A stretch of DNA of 64,000 bases from Lachnospiraceae bacterium (GTDB lineage: Bacteria; Bacillota; Clostridia; Lachnospirales; Lachnospiraceae), in the NCBI GenBank assembly GCA_014804695.1, contig JAAUZJ010000024.1, positions 2,105 to 66,104 of the forward strand, given 5' to 3'. Positions 25,721 to 34,062 of the stretch are shown here, in pieces. Within the stretch, counting starts at the first letter, position 1, and the number at the start of each line of letters is the position of its first letter. Position numbers and translations under genes: made by a program. The notes below the pieces were generated by a model. It was given only the letters and a program-made list of their open reading frames with translations, had not been told where the DNA came from and ran no database searches.

Positions 25721-27610
25721 CTAATTCAACTTTTCTAATACCCAATCTATATCGCCTGTCGTTTTAAACGTCTCCAAAATTTCCTCATCTTCCAACATAC
25801 TGCAGATCTTACCGAGTAAATCCAGATGTTCATCACCTACGCCCGCAATGCCGAATACAAGCTGTGCCTTTTCTTCTCCAAAGTCAACGCCCTCCGGGTA
25901 CTGCATCACAACAATTCCCGTTTTCTTAACCGTATCCTTGGCCTGCGAAGTACCGTGAGGAATCGCTACGCCCATACCCATATATGTAGATACAAGTTTT
26001 TCACGTTCCTGCATTGCGTCAGCATAAGACTTATCTACATAACCTAACTCTGCAAGGAGCTCTCCTGCTGCCTGAATTGCTTCCTCTTTGGAAACCGGAG
26101 CCAGATTCAGCTTAATTCCGGCTTTTACCAGTACCGTATTTTCGTTTTCTTTTGATTCGGCCGCTGCCGTCTCTGTCTGCTGCACATTCTCTTCCGATAC
26201 TTCCGTCTGCAGTGTATCTTCCTGCCCGCTCTGCGTTGTCAGTTGTTCATACAGTGCATCCAGTGACGGGTCTGCAAGAAAATTATTTAAAGTTACTATC
26301 TGTGCATTAGGTACGGATTTTCTTGCCCGCTCAACCAATGTTATCTGCACTACCGCTATATCGCAATCAGACGGAATATTGTCTACGGATGTATTAATTA
26401 CCGTTAAATCAGGCCGTTTTTCCTTAATACGGTTCCTAAATTTCGTTGCTCCCATAGCGGAAGAACCCATTCCTGCATCACATGCAAAAACAATCTTTTT
26501 AACACCTTCTGCCTTTGTAACTGTCACAGGATTCACATTCATTCCCTTGGCCTGTGCTTTCCGGTTTGCCACTTCCTCCTGTGCTTCCTCAAGGCTCTTA
26601 CCCTTAGACATACGGATAATAACAGAAGCGATGCCAAAAGAAATCGCTGCAGCTATCAACACACCTACAAGAACCGAAACCATGCTGTCCCTTGACGCCA
26701 TCATCATGTATGCAATGATCGATCCGGGTGAAGCCGGTCCTACCAGTCCGGCATCCGTCAGATTGTACCAGAAAATTGCCGCAATATTACCGGCAATCGG
26801 AGCAATTATCACCAACGGATTCATTAAAATATACGGGAAATATATTTCATGAATACCGCCAAGCAAATGAATGATTACCGCCCCAGGCGCCGACTGTTTA
26901 GTCTTTTTATCCTCACAGAAAAACATATATGCCAGCAATACGCCAAGTCCCGGACCAGGATTAGCTTCCAACATATACATGATGGACTTTCCAGTCTCGG
27001 CTGCCTGTGCCGTAGCAATAGGAGTAAAAATACCGTGATTTATCGCATTATTCAGGAATAAAACCTTTGCAGGCTCCACGAAAACTGCAATTAAAGGTAA
27101 CATTCCATGTACCACTAGAATATTGACTCCGGCAGTCAATATCGTTAGTATCAAATTCATGAACGGACCGATTACAAGATAACCTATCATAGATAACAGC
27201 ATACCGATAATACCTACAGAAAAGTTATTGATCAGCATTTCAAATCCTGCAGGCATATGGCCTTCCATTGCCTTATCAAATGTCTTAATACAAAAACCGG
27301 ATAACGGACCTATTATCATGGCTGCCATTAACATCGTCGTATTCGTGTCGCTCATGATCGCGCCGACAACCGCAATTGCAGCAACAATACTGCCTCGTTC
27401 TCCACCTACAAGCTTTCCTCCTGTTGAGGCAATTAATATAGGAATCAAATAAACTAAAATTGCTGAAAAAATTGTAGCAAACCCCTCATGAGGAATCCAT
27501 CCGCTCGCATTAAAGAAAGCGGCAAGGAATCCAAATGCAATCAATGCACCAATGTTTGGCATGATCATTGCTGAAAGAAATTTGCCAAAACGTTGAACAC
27601 CATTTTTCAT
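25721..27610 (-). CDS. mtlA: PTS system mannitol-type EIICBA component
   Basis: A 629-residue membrane permease that imports and phosphorylates a hexitol. EIIC (about residues 1-335) has the mannitol signatures MPNIGALIAFGF, TGGKLVGGERG, FEMLINNFS, LFLNNAINHGIF, EANPGPGLGVLLAYMFF and GGIHEIYFPY (251-260). EIIB begins near 370 with the phospho-cysteine C377 in VFACDAGMGSSAMGATKF. EIIA occupies about 480-629 with His552 in MGVAIPHGTSQAKDTV. A Glu/Thr/Gln-rich linker joins B and A. Domain order and motifs match MtlA closely, but the partner genes are not the usual mannitol set, so another hexitol is possible. Confidence 0.93.
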   Translation of the reverse strand: MKNGVQRFGKFLSAMIMPNIGALIAFGFLAAFFNASGWIPHEGFATIFSAILVYLIPILIASTGGKLVGGERGSIVAAIAVVGAIMSDTNTTMLMAAMIIGPLSGFCIKTFDKAMEGHMPAGFEMLINNFSVGIIGMLLSMIGYLVIGPFMNLILTILTAGVNILVVHGMLPLIAVFVEPAKVLFLNNAINHGIFTPIATAQAAETGKSIMYMLEANPGPGLGVLLAYMFFCEDKKTKQSAPGAVIIHLLGGIHEIYFPYILMNPLVIIAPIAGNIAAIFWYNLTDAGLVGPASPGSIIAYMMMASRDSMVSVLVGVLIAAAISFGIASVIIRMSKGKSLEEAQEEVANRKAQAKGMNVNPVTVTKAEGVKKIVFACDAGMGSSAMGATKFRNRIKEKRPDLTVINTSVDNIPSDCDIAVVQITLVERARKSVPNAQIVTLNNFLADPSLDALYEQLTTQSGQEDTLQTEVSEENVQQTETAAAESKENENTVLVKAGIKLNLAPVSKEEAIQAAGELLAELGYVDKSYADAMQEREKLVSTYMGMGVAIPHGTSQAKDTVKKTGIVVMQYPEGVDFGEEKAQLVFGIAGVGDEHLDLLGKICSMLEDEEILETFKTTGDIDWVLEKLN

Positions 27611-27662
27611 ATATCTTCTCCTTAATTATTTGGTTTGCTCTTGATTTACATAATTTCATGGA

Positions 27663-28427
27663 TCAAATAATCTGCACTCCATACTTCCTGCACTCTTCTA
27701 TAAATTCTTCCGGAAGATTATCATCGGAAACAATAATATCCACATCACGTAATTCACAGATAGAATATGTATTTTTCACACCGACCTTGGAAGAATCCAT
27801 CAAAACGATTGTCTGTTCAGCCTGATTCATTACACTTTTCTTCAAAACGGCTTCCTCGTCCACGCCGCAGTTGAAGCCCGTTTGTTCACAATAGCTGGTA
27901 ACTCCCATGAACATCTGGTCAAAATTAATTCTCTGAACATCCCGAACCGTATGAATCCCACATACACTCATGCTGTAACGATTCATTGTTCCTCCCAAAA
28001 CATGTACGGAAGGTTTCGCCAATCTCCCTAGCTCTGCCGCACAGGTCAGGGAATTTGTGTAGATCAAATTCGACTGGTCAGGCAAACAGGATGCAAGCAT
28101 TGTTGTAGTACTACCGGAATCCAAAAAAATGGTCGTATCCTTCCGTATCAACTCTAACGCCTTTTGAGTGATCAACTGCTTCGCCTCAATATTGCGCACC
28201 AGCCTCCGACTCAACATATCGTCCGTTCCGATCACAACATCTACGGACTTCGCACCGCCATGCACCCGGACTATCCTCTTTGCTTCATCAAGAGCTTTTA
28301 AATCTGTACGCAGCGTCATCTCTGATATTTGGGGAATCTTCTCCTTTAACTGTGCAAAACTTATATTTCCACTCTGATTCACCAAATCTACAATTGTATT
28401 TCTGCGCTGCTCCATAGAATCCATCAT
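27663..28427 (-). CDS. DeoR-family transcriptional regulator of the hexitol PTS operon
   Basis: A 254-residue DeoR-type repressor. The N-terminal helix-turn-helix is in RRNTIVDLVNQSGNISFAQL with the recognition part SEMTLRTDLKALDE, followed by RVHGGA. The C-terminal sugar-phosphate-sensing domain shows FLDSGSTTTMLASCL, YTNSLTCAAELG, VLGGTMN and VLMDSSKVG. The ATG at 28427 (or 28424) has AGGAGG a few bases upstream. It is the first gene of the operon and is probably autoregulated through the inverted repeat at 28541-28586. The effector is likely a phosphorylated sugar such as fructose 1-phosphate. Confidence 0.9.
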   Translation of the reverse strand: MMDSMEQRRNTIVDLVNQSGNISFAQLKEKIPQISEMTLRTDLKALDEAKRIVRVHGGAKSVDVVIGTDDMLSRRLVRNIEAKQLITQKALELIRKDTTIFLDSGSTTTMLASCLPDQSNLIYTNSLTCAAELGRLAKPSVHVLGGTMNRYSMSVCGIHTVRDVQRINFDQMFMGVTSYCEQTGFNCGVDEEAVLKKSVMNQAEQTIVLMDSSKVGVKNTYSICELRDVDIIVSDDNLPEEFIEECRKYGVQII

Positions 28428-28844
28428 AATACCTCCTTTTGAAAACACAGTTAAAATCTAACTATGCTTTCCCACTTTATCAATTCATAATAATCTCTCC
28501 CTTCTATTTTATCATTTTTTATAATTTCTTCAATCGTTTTCTTTTGTTTCAACAAATATTTGCATTATATTTTGTTGAAACAAAAGTTTATATACCTATA
28601 TTAACTGCTATTTTATTGTTTGTCAACTTTTATTTCAAAAATTTGGTTGTTTTTTTGAAAGTTGGGATTGTTTTTTTGAAACTATGATATCCAGCTTTCT
28701 GTATCACCTTAGCTTTGAAACAGCAAAATTGTATTGCCTATCGTAAATAAGTATGCTATATTATGAATACAAATTCTTTAAATTCTAATAAATTTCTATT
28801 CTGGGCTTTGCGCCCAAGTCTAATTACGAAAGGAAAACACATCT
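28428..28844. promoter_or_regulatory. Divergent spacer with DeoR-type operators
   Basis: Within this 417-base AT-rich region, a perfect 16-bp inverted repeat (CTTTTGTTTCAACAAA at 28541-28556 and its complement at 28571-28586, 14-base spacer) is the main operator candidate. Further on, TTGTTTTTTTGAAA is repeated exactly at 28647-28660 and 28668-28681, 21 bases apart, i.e. two helical turns. A small GC hairpin (TGGGC/GCCCA, 28802-28816) precedes the ribosome site of the rightward nuclease gene. No gene was seen. Confidence 0.65.
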
Positions 28845-29753
28845 ATGAATCAGAAAGAGCATTTCACCAGCACTTCCTTGGCGACTTCTTTTATAAACGC
28901 CAAAGGCAAAATCCCTTACAACATGACCAATGACTATATGTTCCGTGCTGTATTACAGTCAATTAACAAAGTTTTGCGTGGTTTAATATGCGCCTTGCTG
29001 CACCTGCAGGAAAGCGACATCCGTTCCGTAGAAATCACTAATACAATAGTCTTGGGACAGTCAATAGCGAGCAAGGAAATTCGTCTTGACGTAAATGTCT
29101 TGCTAAATGATGATAGGCTCATAAATCTTGAGATGCAGGTTGCCAACGAACTTAACTGGCCTAATCGTTCTGTACTGTACCTTTGCCGCTCCTTTGATCA
29201 GCTAAACCATGGACAAAACTATAATGAGGTAAAGCCTGTCATACATATTGGTTTTCTGGACTATACTCTTTTCAAAGAATATCCGGAATTTTATGCAACT
29301 TATAAACTAATTAATGTTAACAACCATCACATTTATAGTGACAATATAGCTTTGAGTGTGGTAAACTTATCTAAAATAGACTTGGCAACCGAAGAGGATA
29401 GGAAATACCACATAGACAAGTGGGCAGCCCTCTTTAAGGCAAAGACGTGGGAGGAGATTAAGATGATTGCAGGTAACAGTGAGTATTTGAGCGAAGCGAC
29501 CAAATCAATATTCCAAATGTGTTCAGATGCGCAGGTACGCAAAATGTGCCTAGAAATAGAGGAGTATCATCTGGATATGCAATGCTTCCAACGCATTATT
29601 GCCGAACAGAAAGAAGCTCTTTTAAAGAAAGATGAAGCTCTTGCAGAGAAAGATGAAGCTCTTGCCATGAAAGACGGTGCGCTTGCCAAGCAGGAAGATA
29701 TTATCAGACAGCTCAGGGCAGAAAATGAGTTGTTGAGAGGCCAAACAAAATAA
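28845..29753 (+). CDS. Rpn/YhgA-like PD-(D/E)XK nuclease family protein
   Basis: A 302-residue protein of the Rpn (recombination-promoting nuclease, PDDEXK_2) family. NMTNDYMFRAVLQS (residues 26-39) is the family start; the nuclease core has Asp82 in IRLDVNVLLND and Glu96/Gln98 in INLEMQVAN, then YLCRSFDQL and KPVIHIGFLDYTLF. The C-terminal 50 residues are a charged coiled coil made of 7-residue repeats (KDEALAE, KDEALAM, KDGALAK), encoded by 21-bp tandem DNA repeats at 29628-29690. E. coli relatives promote RecA-independent recombination; their natural role is unclear. It is convergent with a DUF4143 ATPase. Confidence 0.88.
   Translation: MNQKEHFTSTSLATSFINAKGKIPYNMTNDYMFRAVLQSINKVLRGLICALLHLQESDIRSVEITNTIVLGQSIASKEIRLDVNVLLNDDRLINLEMQVANELNWPNRSVLYLCRSFDQLNHGQNYNEVKPVIHIGFLDYTLFKEYPEFYATYKLINVNNHHIYSDNIALSVVNLSKIDLATEEDRKYHIDKWAALFKAKTWEEIKMIAGNSEYLSEATKSIFQMCSDAQVRKMCLEIEEYHLDMQCFQRIIAEQKEALLKKDEALAEKDEALAMKDGALAKQEDIIRQLRAENELLRGQTK
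29628..29690 (+). repeat. 21-bp tandem repeats in the Rpn-like gene
   Basis: Three units start at 29628, 29649 and 29670, the first two nearly identical (AAAGATGAAGCTCTTGC core), with a shortened unit just before them. Each codes for one heptad of the C-terminal coiled coil. Copy number can change in steps of 21 bp without a frameshift. Confidence 0.8.
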
Positions 29754-29780
29754 CATAGTATCACTACGATGTTATTTTGT
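29745..29780. terminator. Bidirectional hairpin between the Rpn-like and ATPase genes
   Basis: Perfect 12-bp inverted repeat ACAAAATAACAT (29745-29756) and ATGTTATTTTGT (29769-29780). It overlaps the stop codon of the nuclease gene and lies between two convergent genes. Confidence 0.75.
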
Positions 29781-29796
29781 CGCATTTTTCTCGAAA

Positions 29797-31101
29797 TCAC
29801 AGCAATTCCCTCATCCTACGCGCAAAATATAACGGCATATTAGTAATACCACCATCTTTACGGTATGAGCGTTTGGAAAAGCGTACGGCATATTCCGGTT
29901 TGCAATCGGCAATGTATTTCTTAAATGAGGGGGCTGACTTATCTTCTCCCCCCTTAACCTCAATAGGTATCATTTCAGTTCCGTATTGAAGGACGAAATC
30001 AAGTTCCTTGTTCTTGTCTGAAAAATATCTTGGTTCAATCTCAAACTGTCCCCGAAGCTGTTGTAAGACATAATTCTCGGTCAGCGGACCCTTGAATTGA
30101 TAGTCTGTCTTCAAAAGAATTGCACTATTATCAATGCCGGCCATGTACTTAAGAAGACCGGTATCGAATACAAACAATTTAAATTGATCCAATTTATCAA
30201 AAACGGATATTGGATGTTCTATTTTACTTACATTGTATACCCGAATTAGAATTCCTGCCGACACAAGCCACTCTATTGCTTCCTCGAAGTCACGTGCCCT
30301 GCCGCCCTCACGTACGGCGCCATACATGAACTTTTCATTGGATTTTGCAAGCTGTGTCGTTATACTACGAAAGACCATAAGGATCCGCCCGCTATTTATT
30401 TTGCCATTATGTTTGGAAAAATCATTCTCATAAATTTCAATTAATTCGCGCTGAATCTGTAGAATCTTTTCTGGATCTTTATATTTTACCCACGAAGCAA
30501 CACATTCCGGCATCCCGCCAATAATAAGATAGTTGTTATAGGCTTCCGTAAGCCGTGTATGAAATATTTCCTCAATCGGTTCTTCTCTTTTATGGTTAAC
30601 ATAATATGTGTACAATGCTGCATCCGTTGCATCAAGGAATTCATCGAATGTTAAAGATGCAATATCAAGAAGATTTACCTTGCCTACCGGATATGACTTC
30701 GGCTGCGCAAGAAGAGTTCCAAGCAGACTTCCGGCAGCAATAATATGGTATTCATTTGCTTTCTCATTAAAATACTTGAGTGTATTCAATGCTGAAGGAC
30801 ACTCCTGTATCTCATCCAAAATAATAAGTGTTTCTTCCGGAACTATTTTTTCTCCGGCAATAAGTGAGAGCAATTCAACGATTCTCTGAGGATTTTTGTT
30901 AGTCTCAAATATAGATTTGAGTTCATCTTCCTCATCGAAATTAAAGTATACATAATTCTTGTAGTAGTTTTCCCCAAATTCTTTCATCAACCATGTCTTG
31001 CCGACCTGCCGTGCGCCTTTTAGTACCATCGGCTTTCGCTCTTCGCCAGACTTCCATTTAAGCAAATCTTTAATTGCATTGCGTCTCAAATCACTCACCA
31101 T
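29797..31101 (-). CDS. AAA-type ATPase with C-terminal DUF4143 domain
   Basis: A 434-residue protein. The AAA_14 domain at the N terminus has Walker A GARQVGKT (residues 29-36) and Walker B ETLIILDEIQECPSAL, followed by AAGSLLG. The C-terminal half has the DUF4143 pattern KLFVFDTGLLKYMAG, GPLTENYVLQQL and ELDFVLQYG with a nuclease-like D-x-E spacing and IPIEVKGG. These proteins are very common in clostridial and Bacteroidetes genomes and have no clear function; a restriction-like or DNA-translocating role has been supposed because of the PD-(D/E)XK-like tail. The start at 31101 is tight against AAGAGGG. Upstream lie five 32-bp repeats. Confidence 0.85.
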   Translation of the reverse strand: MVSDLRRNAIKDLLKWKSGEERKPMVLKGARQVGKTWLMKEFGENYYKNYVYFNFDEEDELKSIFETNKNPQRIVELLSLIAGEKIVPEETLIILDEIQECPSALNTLKYFNEKANEYHIIAAGSLLGTLLAQPKSYPVGKVNLLDIASLTFDEFLDATDAALYTYYVNHKREEPIEEIFHTRLTEAYNNYLIIGGMPECVASWVKYKDPEKILQIQRELIEIYENDFSKHNGKINSGRILMVFRSITTQLAKSNEKFMYGAVREGGRARDFEEAIEWLVSAGILIRVYNVSKIEHPISVFDKLDQFKLFVFDTGLLKYMAGIDNSAILLKTDYQFKGPLTENYVLQQLRGQFEIEPRYFSDKNKELDFVLQYGTEMIPIEVKGGEDKSAPSFKKYIADCKPEYAVRFSKRSYRKDGGITNMPLYFARRMRELL

Positions 31102-31130
31102 CCCTCTTAACAACGTTTATTATAGTATAA

Positions 31131-31275
31131 CACGTTTTTCCGGATTTTAAACATAATTTTTGCACATTTTTCTTAACTTTTTCTCTTAGTTTAATCACAT
31201 TTTTCTAATAAATTATTGTAATATTAACACATTTTTTTTAGATTTTATAATAATTTTAACACATTTTTCTGCCAT
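31131..31275. repeat. Five 32-bp repeat units upstream of the DUF4143 ATPase
   Basis: CACATTTTT (CACGTTTTT in the first unit) recurs with starts at 31131, 31163, 31196, 31228 and 31260, i.e. every 32-33 bp. In most units it is preceded by TTTAA or ATTAA and followed by C or T and an A/T-rich stretch. The unit nearest the gene overlaps a -10 box (TATAAT on the minus strand at 31119-31124). The rest of each unit is degenerate. Confidence 0.75.
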
Positions 31276-31289
31276 ATAATTATTGCATC

Positions 31290-31324
31290 AAAAAATGAGC
31301 TGCCCCAAATTCGGACAGCTCATT
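31290..31324 (-). terminator. Terminator of the kdgK-kdgA operon
   Basis: On the minus strand, AATGAGCTG (31316-31324) pairs with CAGCTCATT (31294-31302) and is followed by T residues. It lies 25 bases after the kdgA stop. Confidence 0.85.
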
Positions 31325-31348
31325 GTAGTATCAGATTAAATCAATCTC

Positions 31349-31978
31349 TTATGCTCCCGCATTCTTACGCGCTTCTTTGCAAAGCTCGGTAATCTTGTCG
31401 AAATTTCCTTCGGAGATGTCTGCTTTTTTGCATACCCAGCTTCCGCCTACTGCAAAAATTGCTTTATTTGCAACAAATTCTGCAATATTTTCAGTATTTA
31501 CGCCGCCTGTAGGAATGAACTGCATATCTGTGAAAGGAGCTGCAAGGTTAGTGATAGCTTTTAATCCGCCATATACGTTAGCAGGGAAGAATTTAACAAC
31601 TCTAAGACCTAACTTACGTGCTGCCATAATCTCTGTAGGTGTTACACAACCCGGAGCAACATCTATGTTCTTTTCAATACACCATTTTACGGTTTCTTCG
31701 TCAAAACCGGGTGATACTATGAATTTAGCTCCAGCTTCTACTGCCTGCTTAGCCTGATCGAGATTCAGTACAGTACCAACGCCTACTATCATGTCAGGAC
31801 ATTCTGCTGCAACGTTGCGGATACTGTCAAGAGCTGCTGCCGTACGCAGTGTAATCTCCATTACGTTAATACCGCCTGCCAATAAAGCCTTCGCTGTAGG
31901 AACTGCATCCTTTGCGTCCTCAATAACTACTACCGGCACGATAATTGAACTTTTCATGCTATCTGTAATACTGCTCAT
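31349..31978 (-). CDS. kdgA: 2-keto-3-deoxy-6-phosphogluconate aldolase / 4-hydroxy-2-oxoglutarate aldolase
   Basis: Class I aldolase that cleaves KDPG to pyruvate and glyceraldehyde 3-phosphate, the last step of uronate breakdown. The 209-residue TIM barrel has Glu41 in GINVMEITLRT, VGVGTVLNLDQA, FIVSPGFDEE, APGCVTPTEIMAA and the Schiff-base Lys129 in VVKFFPANVYGG, then FIPTGGVN and AVGGSWVC. It is 12 bases downstream of kdgK in a two-gene operon ended by the hairpin at 31290-31324. Confidence 0.95.
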   Translation of the reverse strand: MSSITDSMKSSIIVPVVVIEDAKDAVPTAKALLAGGINVMEITLRTAAALDSIRNVAAECPDMIVGVGTVLNLDQAKQAVEAGAKFIVSPGFDEETVKWCIEKNIDVAPGCVTPTEIMAARKLGLRVVKFFPANVYGGLKAITNLAAPFTDMQFIPTGGVNTENIAEFVANKAIFAVGGSWVCKKADISEGNFDKITELCKEARKNAGA

Positions 31979-31990
31979 TATTATATCCTC

Positions 31991-33088
31991 CTATCTTTGA
32001 ACTCTGGCGCCTGCACCGCCCATGATTGCTTCTACTTCTTTTTTGCTTGCCATAGTAGTATCACCAGGTGTTGTCATAGCAAGTGCGCCATGTGCTGCAC
32101 CGTAGTTTACTGCCTGCTCAGCATCTTCAGTTGTCATAAGACCATAAATCAGACCTGATGCGAATGAATCGCCGCCGCCTACACGGTCCATAATTTCCAG
32201 ACCATTGTAATCTTTTGCTTTGTAAATTTCTCCGTCTGCCCAGCAGATAGCGCTCCAGTCATTGACTGTAGCTGTCTTAACCTGACGAAGTGTTGTAGCA
32301 ACTGCCTTGAAGTTAGGATAAGTCTTAGCAGCTTCATTGATCATCTTCTTATATCCGTCAAGGTTCAGAGTCTTTAAGTTCTCGTCGTTTCCTTCGATTT
32401 CAAAGCCGAGGCATGCTGTAAAGTCTTCCTCGTTACCAATCATAACGTCTACGTATTTAGCAATTTCTTTATTTACTTCCTGAGCCTTAGCCTGTCCGCC
32501 GATTGCGCTCCACATGGAAGGACGATAGTTAAGGTCATAGGAAATTACTGTGCCATATTTCTTAGCGGTCTTGATTGCTGCAAGAACGGTCTCGCATGAC
32601 TGCTCTGACAAAGCAGCGTAAATTCCGCCTGTATGCATCCAGCGTACGCCGAGTTCGCCAAATATGTAATCAAAATTAAAATCTTCCGGAGTAGCTTGAG
32701 CAATAGCCGTATTAGCACGGTCTGAACATCCAACAGCGCCTCTGATTCCGAATCCACGCTCCGTAAAGTTTATACCGTTACGGCAGATACGTCCGATACC
32801 GTCTGTCTTCTTCCAATATATCAAAGAAGTATCAACACCACCCTGGTTGATGAAATCTTCCATCAGCATACCTACTTCATTATCAGCAAATGCTGTGATA
32901 ACTGCTGTATTCATCTTAAAGCATTTTCTCAAACCGCGGATTACGTTATATTCTCCGCCGCCTTCCCATGCTCTGAAAGATCTGGCTGTACGGATTCTTC
33001 CCTCGCCCGGATCCAGTCTGAGCATAACCTCTCCGAGAGATACTGCATCAAATTTACATTCGCTTTCTGGTCTTAAGTTTAAATTCAT
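31991..33088 (-). CDS. kdgK: 2-keto-3-deoxygluconate kinase (PfkB family)
   Basis: Phosphorylates KDG, the meeting point of the altronate and DKII branches, to KDPG. The 365-residue ribokinase-fold protein has DAVSLGEVMLRLDPGEGR, the substrate-binding GGGEYNVIRGLRKCF, NYRPSMW, GNEEDF and the C-terminal catalytic RVGGGDSFASGLIYGLM. It is first in an operon with kdgA. A second, more distant KdgK-like kinase is at 34063-35151; which of them serves each branch cannot be told from sequence. Confidence 0.93.
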   Translation of the reverse strand: MNLNLRPESECKFDAVSLGEVMLRLDPGEGRIRTARSFRAWEGGGEYNVIRGLRKCFKMNTAVITAFADNEVGMLMEDFINQGGVDTSLIYWKKTDGIGRICRNGINFTERGFGIRGAVGCSDRANTAIAQATPEDFNFDYIFGELGVRWMHTGGIYAALSEQSCETVLAAIKTAKKYGTVISYDLNYRPSMWSAIGGQAKAQEVNKEIAKYVDVMIGNEEDFTACLGFEIEGNDENLKTLNLDGYKKMINEAAKTYPNFKAVATTLRQVKTATVNDWSAICWADGEIYKAKDYNGLEIMDRVGGGDSFASGLIYGLMTTEDAEQAVNYGAAHGALAMTTPGDTTMASKKEVEAIMGGAGARVQR

Positions 33089-33225
33089 GTAATACTTTCC
33101 TCCTGTTCTACATTTTTTGCTCTACCCTTAATTTCCAGTGGTTGACTGTATGAAAACCACCCTTATTATATTATAATTTGAAACTGTAATATTCTCAATC
33201 CTTTTTTCCAATTTTTATAAAAAGT

Positions 33226-33293
33226 TTTTTATTCATTATAAAATTTTATATAACCTTTTATAACTTTTTATTCATTATATAAATTTATATAAC
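33226..33293. repeat. Pair of 29-bp direct repeats upstream of kdgK
   Basis: TTTTTATTCATTATA followed by an AATTTATATAAC-like tail occurs at 33226-33254 and 33265-33293 (27 of 29 positions equal, 39-bp offset). The pair lies 140-200 bases upstream of the kdgK start. A weak cre-like sequence (GGAAACGCTTTTA, about 33314-33326) is next to it. The remaining 33089-33371 spacer shows no gene. Confidence 0.55.
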
Positions 33294-33371
33294 TTTCAGT
33301 CAAGTATAAAACCGGAAACGCTTTTACAATGGTAATACGAATCAAATAAAACCTAGGATATATCTATGCGA

Positions 33372-33826
33372 TCAGTGATGAAAAGCACTTTCTAAAAACG
33401 GTCCTTCCTTTTGTGTTCCGTTTTCCTCAACATAAGATGACAGCGCTTCAATAATCTTCACCGGAGCCGTATAGTATGCACTTGATTTTTGTTTGCTTGA
33501 AGCATAGCCGTAATAAGCCAAAGCAGCTCCATCAGAATAAATCTCAACAATCCATTCCTCGGCAAATCGAAACATGATTGCCGGATTGCCATAAGTTTTT
33601 TACGTGTATACTTCCACTCATCAAATGCAAATAACTCCGCAAAGCTGTCAGAGGCTTGTAGCTCATAATAAACTCCGCCGGACTTCACTAATGCACCGCA
33701 GTGGGCTCCACGTTCAATGCCAGAAATTGTTACAGCGTCCGAGTATGGTCTGGATATGTAAAAGACTATAGCCGCGGCAACGCATAAGCCAATAATAACT
33801 GCAATTATTTTCCCAGCTTTTTTCAT
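33372..33826 (-). pseudogene. Frameshifted small membrane-anchored protein
   Basis: The reading frame from 33826 begins MKKAGKIIAVIIGLCVAAA, a signal anchor, and reads sensibly to KYTRKK near 33596. There it loses homogeneity, while another frame goes on with NPAIMFRFAEEWIVEIY and ends at 33372. The switch falls on a run of six T (33596-33601). One extra base there would give a single protein of about 151 residues. It could be a true inactivation, a phase-variable tract or a sequencing error. The product is not recognised. Confidence 0.75.
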
Positions 33827-33967
33827 AAGCCTTATCTCCCCCTATCATTATTAGTATAATACTCCGTTTATATAATACTTCTCCAAATGCTATTTTTACA
33901 ATTATATTTTCTGAACGGTTTTACAAAAAATAAAATTCCTGTCAAATAGATATTTTTACCGATTTTC

Positions 33968-33996
33968 TTGAAATAGTTGCCAACTCAGTTTAAAAT
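33968..33996 (+). promoter_or_regulatory. Promoter of the second kdgK-like gene
   Basis: TTGAAA (33968-33973), a 17-base spacer and TAAAAT (33991-33996) form a good sigma-A promoter. The start codon at 34063 lies about 65 bases further, with AGGAGG at 34051-34056. Confidence 0.6.
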
Positions 33997-34062
33997 GGTA
34001 TATGGAAGGTTATTTTTTTCTTTATTAAAAACAGCATGACTATAATATTTAGGAGGTTAACC

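Noticed and set aside
26088-26852. A 254-codon frame opposite the mtlA gene.
   Set aside because: It is fully antisense to a well-supported EIICBA gene and is Ser/Thr/Ala-rich as expected for a reversed frame.
31131-31275. The regularly spaced repeats could be a CRISPR array.
   Set aside because: Only about 9-14 bases per unit are conserved, the between-unit sequence is AT-rich and partly similar, and no cas gene is present.
33313-33326. A cre-like site (GGAAACGCTTTTA) for CcpA.
   Set aside because: At least two mismatches to the cre consensus and too far from kdgK; not listed as a site of its own.
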